DNA of 64,000 nucleotides from Callaeas wilsoni. Taxonomy: Eukaryota; Chordata; Aves; Passeriformes; Callaeidae. The stretch is taken from NCBI GenBank assembly GCA_013398955.1, contig VWPU01009433.1, positions 28,298-92,297 on the forward strand, in the 5' to 3' direction. The translations under genes and the position numbers were made by a program. The notes below the pieces were generated by a model. That model saw nothing but the letters and a program-made list of their open reading frames with translations, made no database searches and was not told the origin of the DNA. Positions 54,801 to 64,000 of this stretch are shown one piece after another (within the stretch, counting starts at the first letter, position 1; each line of letters starts with the position of its first letter).

Positions 54801-57800
54801 ATGCAGAGTTCACAAGTATCTCTCTGCTCAACATGATCGAAAATGCACTGCAAGTGCTTTTGCAACACGTTATTTTAGTCAGGCTATCTGCACCTAAAAA
54901 CACTCAGCCTATTGTTTCGGCAGCACAGACCTGCATGCTGAATTATAAAAATTTTCCAATATCATATCATCTTGGCTACAGATTTAATTTCACGGAATAT
55001 AAAACTTCACTGAAAATCATTGTACAACAAGACAAGGCAACATAAACATTCGTTTCTTTTTTTGTTTTTTTCCCTTTATATTAAGTGTGAGCCTACTACA
55101 ACTCCCTCTGGGAGGATATTTTTCATACAAAGCCACATTCTTTGAGCCTTATTCACATAAACAGTCATTGAATTGAATGAGATCAGCCACAGAAGCAGGG
55201 AAGTCAGGTTTTGATCCAGCATTACCAATGCAAAATGCAACATAAAATTCAATTTAAAAAAACCAGAATAATAAGCATCCAACTTTAAACTATCTAATAA
55301 CGCAAAAACTAGTTAAAGGTTTTGTTTTTCAGTTCTACTCTTCTTAGATTTAATACAGTAAACTAATTATAATTTTGCTACACCTAAGTTGTTTATAATT
55401 ACCTCTCTGTGGGCCATACTGTTATTTGAGTATAAATCATGGGAATTTTTTTAAGAGTCATTATTTTAGTATCACTTTATTCTTGATCCTTAATTAAGTA
55501 AGGCCTGAAAATCCCACTTACAGAGCATAAGGGAAGTGATTTTTAAATAGTACTTCATAAAATCTGCTAACTTTTGCATTACAGACACTTTTGCCTGATT
55601 CTGTTTTTCCTGGATGACCATGCATATTTTGAGCTAAGCTCAACACACACAAACCATGAGAAACTTTTGTTAGCAGAAGAGTGGATACTCATACTCAAAA
55701 TTTGAATCATGACAACTGATCAACTGAAGGTCAGTTTGCTTTTCACAAGTAAAAAGGACAGACATACAACAGATGCTTGCTGCTATATTAAAATGCATGA
55801 TGTGACTTTATTAATAACAATCAAAGTAAGACATTGCCTATATAGTTAATGCTTTCCAAAATCTCTGTATTCTGGGGAAGATGACAAGTATACAACTCCC
55901 TAGAATGATAGGAAAATCCTTCATCTTAGTGTGAAACACTGTACCATGTATTTACTAACGTGCTGAGAAATTTCATCATAGTGTCACCCTCCTCTGATAA
56001 GCCTCCCTGGCTTAGCTTACTTGAAAAGCACATTTAGTGCTTTTTCCACTAAGGCAGAGTACCTGTGTGTTTCATGAGAGTTATAGGGGACTGACACACA
56101 GAGCAAGTTCTCAATTTCACTGACACTCTTTATTCCATGTCTGGGAAAGACTGAGAATGGGTCCCAGACAAAACTAGCTTTACACCACAGCCTCCTGAGT
56201 AGCTCAAGACTTGTTTCAGCCTAGACAACGAGAGAGTCTTAATTTCAAATCGTGAGGAGAACAAATAAACCTTTAAAATGCTGTTGTTTTTTTCTTCTTT
56301 CAAGTGCTGTGCTCAGTTCTTCTGACTGCACCCTTTCCTGTTTTCTTGGTGTGTCTGCATGTTACCAAAACCAGCTCATCCCATGTAAGTATATTCAGAC
56401 ACTTGCCGCATGTACAAACTCACATATGGTATGTAAGCAAATTCGTATTATTACAACTTTTCAAAAAAATTATTCTTAAAAGCTGGAAATACGTGCATCC
56501 AAGTTCTGTATGCTTGATTTTGAATAAAATATGTGGCTATCATCCATGCCAAGTATCCTACTTTGAGGATTACAAGCAAAAAGAAGAAAAACCTGGCACA
56601 GTTCTAGTAAATAAAGCAGCAACATCCTCTTCATTTGTATGTCTGCAGTTATAGACATGAAAGGCTAAATTCTCTGAAAGAATATGGAACTCAGAAGTTT
56701 GCTTTTAAACTTCTCAATTATGTGTTGGTGGGCAGAGATAAGAGGAACAGGAAGGAGGCAGAAAAAATTTGGGGCTTGTTTTTTTTTGACTTAAATTACT
56801 CTCGTATGGAGACTATGAATCTGGGAACAATTTTTTAAAATATTAGTTTTTTTAAGTTAAGACACTCTGCCAAGGACCAGAGCTCATACCTACAAATTCT
56901 GCTTTGATTTATTGATATGGCATGCTAATTAGTGCAAGTATTCATACCACTCTTAATTCTGCCCATTGGGTCCCATCTTGCTTCCAGGTAAACAAAGTGT
57001 AAAATTCTTATTGAGAAAGGATGAATAAGCAAAGCAGAGCTAAATATAGAAATAGTCAACCTGGTCTGACAAGTAGGGAGAATAATAAGCAGAAGTGAGT
57101 TACTATAATACACCCAGGGCACTCTTTGACAAAAACTAAATCCCAAATAGAATACCCAAACTTAAAATTTTATGAAGCAAGCTGGGATGTGATTGCAATG
57201 TAGATTAATTAGAGCTGAATGCTGATTGACTGGACACAAGACAGATGTTTAAATTAAGCTACTTCACATTTGTGGTGAGTGTACAGGTAGCCTGTTACCA
57301 CAGTTTCACTGATGTGAAGTTATTCCTCAATCACTCATGTCCAATCCCCAAAGACTCCCTTCAAAGGAAGGAAGGCTGCTTAAAAGAAAAACAAAAAGCA
57401 AACCCACAAAAAATCCTAGTATTATAAAAATTAGGCAGTCATGGGATAACAGGAAAAGTCATCATCTGTATAGAGAACCAGTTAGACAGGAAATGAACAG
57501 TACAAGGTCAGTCTTCCCAGCAGAAGGACACTAAGCCTGCAGCCCCACGGCCATCTGCATTAAACATATATTGTGTTCATTATACCCACTAATGAATCAC
57601 AAGGGGACAGGGAAAGATTACAACTGTTAAAATGGCTGGTAGATTTCAATACTATTTAAACACAGTCTGGTCTTTGTGGTGAGAAAAAACCACCTCAACT
57701 TCATATGCATAATGATGGGCTTGGGATGATTCAGGAATGAAATCCTGGATTGACAGTGGACTGTTCTTACGAAAGCATCCGCACAGTTAAAAAGCAGGAA

Positions 57801-60800
57801 GAGTGCTACAAAATTATTACTGCAGAGAATACAACCAAACCCACCTTTATTGAATCATCTAAGAAACTCAATTGCATCTTAGAAGTTGCAACTCTGGCCT
57901 TCTCTTCTTGGAAAAGCTTTAGCAAAACTAGGAAAGTTTCAAGGAAGGAGAACATAAGACAACCAAAGACAGAACATAATTAAGTAGAAGAAAATCAGGC
58001 TGAAGAAATACTAGAAGGCATCAGATTAAACCAACATATTTCAGGCTCTAAACAAGTGAGAAGAAATAGCTCTTCTTATCATAAAGCAACTTTCAAGCTG
58101 TGTTTGTCATAACCTTTCTTCTCTGACTTTCTCATGCTGTTTCCCATAAACTCAGGTTCCCTCCTCAGCTTGAGAGAAACACTGATATGGATGCCCTACA
58201 AGAGTGAAAGGCATTAAAGAGAATATATGCCATCTTTCCCTGCAAACAAAATGCAGCCAGCTTAGAGATGAGAATTAGCCAGGCTGATCATGAAGCCATT
58301 CACCCACACCTCCAAACCAGGCTCATCATACCTGCAGCCATGGGACTTGCCCAGCTCCTGGCCACAGTGCAGGAAGAACTAAGAGGAATCTCCCCAGGCA
58401 GACCATCCTGTCCTAGTCAGTAAGAGATGTCCACCTCTCCCTGCTTTCAACCGAAGCATGATTTGTAAAAACGGTCACACAGAGAAGCTGCTAACGTTAG
58501 CCACTCTGTTACTCCAACTATGTCAAAAGCATCTATGTCACTTGGTAAGTTTTTGAAAACTCTTTACATTGTTAGAATTTAAATAAATTAAATTTGATCT
58601 TGCTTATTTTGAGGCTAGCAGCAACTAAGACAGCTAACACCAACACCCTCTCTTGACTGAGCTGTCCTCATTCATCCCCAAATCCAGTTCTGCTTTATCA
58701 GGCATGCTGGTAATGAAGCTGCTCATCTGCAGGGGCACCTCCACCTGGCTGTCAAGACACCAGAGAAAAGCCTCAACAGATGACAGCCTCAACCAGTGCA
58801 TGTCAGGTCAGGATTTCTTAAACCCTGGCTTCTCCAAACTGATTAAGTGTAGTCTTACACGGAAAGAAGAGAATCCAACTTGGTAGCTGACTGTTCATTA
58901 ATGAAACACTACACTTCGAATTCATGTTTAAGCTTACTCCACACCTGAGTCTGCCATTCATAGCAATACTTACACCATAAGCTTAAAAATAAACATTAAA
59001 AACCACCATAAACTTAAAAATTTAAAAAAAAAACCGCACATGGAAAGAGCATGGCTGGATTTTACACAGAAGCTGTGAAAACAGAACAACACGTACTTGC
59101 AAGAGCTCAGGAGCTGCTGCAAAGCCTGGAAAAAACAAACTGATAAGAAAGTGCTGCACTTTCAAAATCTGGATTCAAACCAGAACCATAATATCAATGA
59201 AAGACTGTAGATGTCAGGCAGATAATTCCACAGCCAGAAGAAAGACATCCTCCCTTTTCTCCATCCCTAAATTCTCTTGAAAGACTTCAGCCAGACACAG
59301 ACTAATCCCAAAAATGCTCAGACAGAAAATGAAGGCAAATTACTCATATGTAAGCTTTACAAAATACTAACAAACTGAGTTAAGCAACAGATCTGCCTGG
59401 CAGTTACTAGTGCAATTATATGCGACAGTAGTCATACAGTGAAAAGATCACCTCCTTCCCAAGACTCTGAACCAGCTGCAGTTTCTGCATCTGTTGCACA
59501 CACAGACATCAAACTCTGAACAGAAGTAAAACATACCTAAAATGGCTCACTGTGATCACTATTAAAAAGCTACTCAAATATTAAGATCATATATAATTAC
59601 CACACATTCACGGTGCTTTTTTCTTTTATAAAGCTGGCACTTTTCCTCAGTTACTGACCCATCTGAGACAATTTAGGGCATTTTAACTCAGAAGTGCATT
59701 GGCACAATATAAATAGACTAGCAACAGGTCTTCCTAAAATGTCACACTGCAGATGCTGTCAAAACCAACAGAAAATACTCCTGACTGGCTTAAAGCAATT
59801 GGCATCTCAAACTGGAAAAGGAAATTATCCCACTGCAGTGCAGGCACAATGAAGATGCACACCCCTAAGGGACCAATTTCTATCAAATCCAAATGCATTT
59901 TCCATATTGCAAATGAAAATGCTTTAGTCCAACAGCATGTCAAGACACGCATACAAAAGCTGTATCTTCAGTGGCTCACTTCTCAAAGTGGGTGGTGCTT
60001 AGGTGGGAAAGGTGGCAAATCATGAGAGAGAAAGGGAAAGTAAGGGATAGGCTGTTAGGAGAAGCTTGTTTAAATCCAGGATTTGAAGGAGGTATGATTT
60101 CATTATCTGAATAGTATTCCAAATATGCTTTTGATCACAACATAAGATAAAAAAGCCTAGGCTTTTTTGGCACAGAAGTATATAAATTTTTCTTTAGGAT
60201 TACGGCAATCCCACTAGGGTACCTATGCTCAGCACATCACACCCCAGCTACCCCGTAGTCCCAGTATGCTCCATCTGGCTGGCATCCACACCAGATACTT
60301 CTGTCCACAGATGTGCCCAAATCCCATCCTTAATCACAGCCAGATTCTCCCCATGGCTGTGGCTTGGCTGAGATGCATCTAGGGTTTGGAGGACCAGCAG
60401 TGGGTGTGGGGAGTGGGAAGGACAGAGGCACAGAAGATAAGGCAGGAAGACATGAGTGCTGGTTGTAAGACAGAGTCTTCCTGTCTCTGTCTCTAATTAA
60501 GGACCTTTAATTTCATGTCACACATGGCAGGATCACTGACAAAGGATCAAAAGTGAAACAGTGCAAGACCAAGCTAGCAATCTAGCACAGTGCAAGTCCT
60601 GCAGCATATCATGAGCTACCTATGCATTCGATATTGCATCAGAAGTACATCACTGAGGCTACCAAGACAACCTCTCCACAACTGGATAATGCAAGAATTC
60701 AAGCTGTTGTACCATATCCATTAGGCCATCCAATGGGGATTCATTTACTGCAACAGGACCTCTTCCTCTTTCAATACATCCAACTAACTATTAGTGGTAA

Positions 60801-63588
60801 CAAGCTAGACTGCTTTTAGCATCAAAGTCCTGTGCAGCCTTAATGCTTCATTTATCACACACCTCTCAAAAATGTGTCCTAAATTGACACTCATTTCATC
60901 ATTGGTTTTTTTTGATAGCATTCTTGACCCTGGTATCAAACTACTGCACACCAACAGTATCCTTCCTGCTTCACTCTCAAGACCTGCACATCTCCAACTC
61001 AACCTCAGCATTTTCCTGAAAACAAGAAAAATATCTGTCTGGCCAAACCAGCCCCACAAAGCATCACTGTGTCATGCACAACCTGTCAAAGGAAGCAATA
61101 CACAGAGAACATCCCAGTCATAGGGAACATCCCAACTCATGCATTTGAAAGCTATGCAACAAATAAGCAAGGACTCCACAAATTTATTCTGACTCTTCCT
61201 AAATTTGGAACACCTGTCTTTACCAATCCAACAGGCTTCTGAATGGCAGCATGAGATAAACCAAATACAGACAAAAGGAGTGGAAAAAGTTTAGAAAGAG
61301 ACCAGTACACATAATTCAGTGACCGGTCACAGCAAGACATGGGGTATTTCAGGATTTCATTTTTCTCACAACTTCCAACAACGAACTGTAACAAACTATT
61401 CTTCAGCAGCACCTGCTCACAGGGAGTGGAGCAGTCAAGTGAGAAGTAACTAAGCTATTCCTAAACGGTTCACAAGTTAGCAATGGTATGCAAGAATATT
61501 TCTAGTATTGTACTTCAGAAACTATTCTGAAGATTTTTGGGATCCAAACAGCTGGATAGGAGGCAGGGAAGAAAATTAGCCCCTTGCTGTTATGAATTAA
61601 GGTCTTTCTGAAGTGCAGCTCTACACCTTCTATTTTTGGCTGGATCATTTTTGAGGAAGTCACATATTTCATTCCTGAATAAACAAAAGGAACTAAAAAT
61701 ATTTATTTCAAAATTTTATTTGCCCAAAGCAGTTACAATCAATTTATGTCTTTGACAAATATCTCCCTAGATCAATCTTGCCAATAAAATATGGCACCTC
61801 ATTTGTGGTTTTAAATAAAATACTTCCACCAGGGACATGTTGTACTGATATATCTCTAAAAAAAGATACAACTGTGAGTTCTCTGCAAGTTCATCCCAAG
61901 TCCTAACTGTTCAGGGAAAAAGAGAAACTGCACATCTGAAACTAATGGGAATAAATATAGTTGTCAGTATAATTAATTTAACAACCCGAAAGTGCTTTGC
62001 AAATGTTCATTGCTACACCACCTATCCAAACCAATAAGCATTGTTCATCCTGTTACACAGATTTAGTAAATAAGGGGCAGTACGGTCTTGGGTTTTTTTT
62101 TTCAGCACAAAATGACTCACTGGCAAAGTCAAACAGAGGTGAAGCTGAAGACACGTGGAGAAATGCAGCTTGAGGCTCAATTGCTCATTACCACGCCCTA
62201 CAAGCACTTGATTTATTAAGATACCATTCATCTCATCTAGTCCAAGAACATCGTAAGTTGGATAATCCGAACTCCAGAACATGCCACCTGTGACAGGGAA
62301 AGATGCTCAGCCTGGTGCTGCAACTACATTATATTAGCCAACATGAGAGCTCCATTAGTGCAGACAACTTCTCACAATTTCTGTTGCTCAAAAAAGAAAA
62401 GACCTCTGTGAAAAAATCTTCAAGGAAAGCACCTGCATGATCAGGAGGTCATCACTTTATTTTTACCAATCATTTACTGGCTATTTCATTTCTAGTGTTC
62501 AAAGCCAGTCTCCTATACGAGGCTGGTGGCACCATCTGGGTAAATATTAAGGAGCAGCAGAAAGTGAAAACTTTCCAGTTGAATACTATCACAAAGCCCC
62601 TTTAAAATTTTATTAGTTTATTTTCAAACAAAAAAACAGGGAGAAAAGCAGTGACATTACTACTGCTACACAATTCCCATTTACCCTTGGAGACTAACAG
62701 ATCCTCACGGACAAACAGGCATACATCATCTACATACCAGGCATCTAAACACTTTCTGTAGCCACTCAACTGTAGGTTTTGCTACATGCAGTGTATTTAA
62801 CTAGTGTTTTCTTCTCAGAAATTGTTATGAAGTTCTGAATTTGAGTCATTACACCATGTCTTGTGCTCTGCAATGCAACTGCAGATCTTACATGTAATCA
62901 CACATCTCCAGAAACACTTTGTTTTCCAGCTATCTAGAGAATGAAGATTACACAATACTTGGAATCTGAGCCTGCCAAAAGAAGTTGTTATAAAACTAGC
63001 TGCACAGCCTGACACATCACCTTGACAGAAAGTAAATAACATTCTCCTCAGAACAAACCATAGACTCTGAAAGTCCTACCAGGGGATCTGATCCATGCCT
63101 AACCAATGCTGCATAAGAGTTAAGACACCGTTACATTCTATCTTTGGACAGAGGCTGACTTACTGATCTTCCCAATTACTCCTTTAACATTGGGAGGACA
63201 TTCTAAGTTCATTTAAACAACGCATGGGGCAAAGATTCACCAATCCACCTACCAACAAGCTACTTTCTAACCCTCTCAACGTTTTCCCTGGGAACAAAGG
63301 TATTCAGTAGCAGACAACATGTCCTTTTGGTCATGTGCATTACAGAAATACCAAGCATAAACCCAAACAATCACTTCACATATAATTATAAGAATATGAA
63401 GACATTGGTTATGCCTTTTAAAAAAAACAGAGCACTGTCTACAGCCTATGCTGTAATGCACACAACACCCCAGGGCACGATAAGCCCTTTATTAATGCTT
63501 GCAATAAAAAGAACACTGCAGAACAATTACATGCCGTAGCCATGGATCTCCACAATCAGAGCTCTACCAGCAGCCAGTGTGTACTCAC
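51829..63588. other. Gene-free stretch: distal section up to the right-edge exon
   Basis: AT-rich, largely unique sequence with no recognised coding exon or repeat family and only minor homopolymer runs. Open frames such as 52374-52766 plus (130 codons) and 54514-54903 minus (129 codons) have no domain that I recognise. Its most economical reading is the first intron of the transcript starting at the right edge. Confidence 0.55.
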
Positions 63589-63820
63589 AAGGTGTTGAAA
63601 CCTCAGGAGAGGCTGATGTTTGCAGCAAACTAGTGGAAATATTTCCAGAGGAGTTTTCAGGTGATGTCAACAACAGGAAGGATGACTTTGAGACAGATTT
63701 CCATTTCTCATCAGACGCGGCCTTAAAAGTTGGAACAAGAGCCTTAAGACTCCTCATTTTCACTCCCAAACCTGTAATTGAACCCCTACGTCGATACAGG
63801 CTCCTGTACCTACGCGGCAT
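63589..63820 (-). CDS. Unassigned 5' exon with open frame ending at a splice donor
   Basis: The minus strand has ATG at 63820-63818, then 77 open codons (MPRRYRSLYRRRGS... ...PEVSTP) and one further base before the GTGAGTAC donor at 63588. The frame stays open past the donor to 63527. Upstream it is open back to a TGA at about 63966, so the true start could be non-ATG or on an earlier exon. The peptide is basic at the start and Ser/Thr-rich later (SPENSSGNISTSLL). I recognise no domain and cannot name it. It may be a coding exon of a gene transcribed leftward, or a noncoding 5' exon of ANKRD6 whose frame is open by chance. In mammals the upstream neighbour of ANKRD6 is RRAGD, which this peptide does not resemble. 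Confidence 0.35.
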
Positions 63821-64000
63821 TCCAGAGGGTCCGTGTCTGCCCGACGGAGGGGGTTCCTCCTCGGGCTGGAATAAGGGAACATTTCCACCACTCAGGTGCG
63901 GAGCACTGGCTTCGCCGCGGTCGTTCCCAGCTGCAGCCCCGCCACAGCCCGGCCACCTCCGCCATCACCTGTGCGGCCCCGCCAGCAGCGCCCCCGCCCC
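63780..64000 (-). promoter_or_regulatory. CpG island promoter at the right edge
   Basis: The last ~220 bp are sharply GC- and CpG-rich compared with the AT-rich remainder. The minus strand shows GGGGCGGGGGCG at 64000-63989 (Sp1-like), a set of G runs that could form a quadruplex, and GTGATGGCGGAGG at about 63968-63956 (YY1-like, typical just after a transcription start). A possible donor CAG|GTGATG sits at 63969/63968. This is a housekeeping-type promoter cut by the window edge. It probably drives leftward transcription and may be bidirectional. ANKRD6 is the nearest identified gene on this strand, so it is the leading candidate target. Confidence 0.65.

Noticed and set aside
59160..59190. 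Minus-strand GGTTTGAATCC resembling a tRNA B box
   Set aside because: No A box, acceptor stem or anticodon arm at the right spacing.

Overview
The window is vertebrate nuclear DNA, almost certainly from a bird. The evidence is CR1-type LINE 3' ends (one with the last part of its reverse transcriptase frame still open), a solo retroviral LTR of a type common in birds, a generally low repeat load, and short exons with canonical splice sites. The repeat types recall neoavian birds more than chicken, but I cannot fix the species from sequence alone. Nothing looks bacterial, and no operons, CRISPR arrays or phage are present.

The one gene I can identify is on the minus strand at the left end: the first two coding exons of ANKRD6 (diversin), an ankyrin-repeat regulator of Wnt and planar cell polarity signalling. 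The start exon (coding 9185 down to 9066, with 5' UTR back to 9322) encodes the first 40 residues. The next exon (537 down to 439, exactly 99 bp, 33 codons) encodes one complete ankyrin repeat. Both junctions are phase 0 with good splice signals. The rest of the gene lies to the left of position 1.

To the right of the start exon lie about 54 kb with no recognisable protein-coding exon. This is most simply the long 5' intron or upstream region of ANKRD6. Two places in it look like transcript starts or 5' exons on the same strand. One is a GC-richer block at 12676-13165 that ends in a perfect CAG|GTAAGTA donor. The other is a CpG island at the extreme right edge (about 63780-64000) with Sp1- and YY1-like motifs and an open frame running into a GTGAGTAC donor at 63589. 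Which of these feeds ANKRD6, and whether the right-edge exon belongs to another gene, cannot be decided here.

Repeats: a CR1 3' end (13598-13786, minus), a CR1 with part of ORF2 (51341-51828, minus), a solo LTR (49510-50171, plus), a dispersed avian repeat (about 4745-5240), compound TG/TA microsatellites (32614-32700 and 33697-33758), a perfect ten-copy GAGAAT hexamer array (47395-47454), and several small CA, TC and A-rich tracts. I did not find a convincing new biological system. The most useful leads are the alternative 5' exons, the uORFs ahead of the ANKRD6 start, and the unassigned right-edge open frame.
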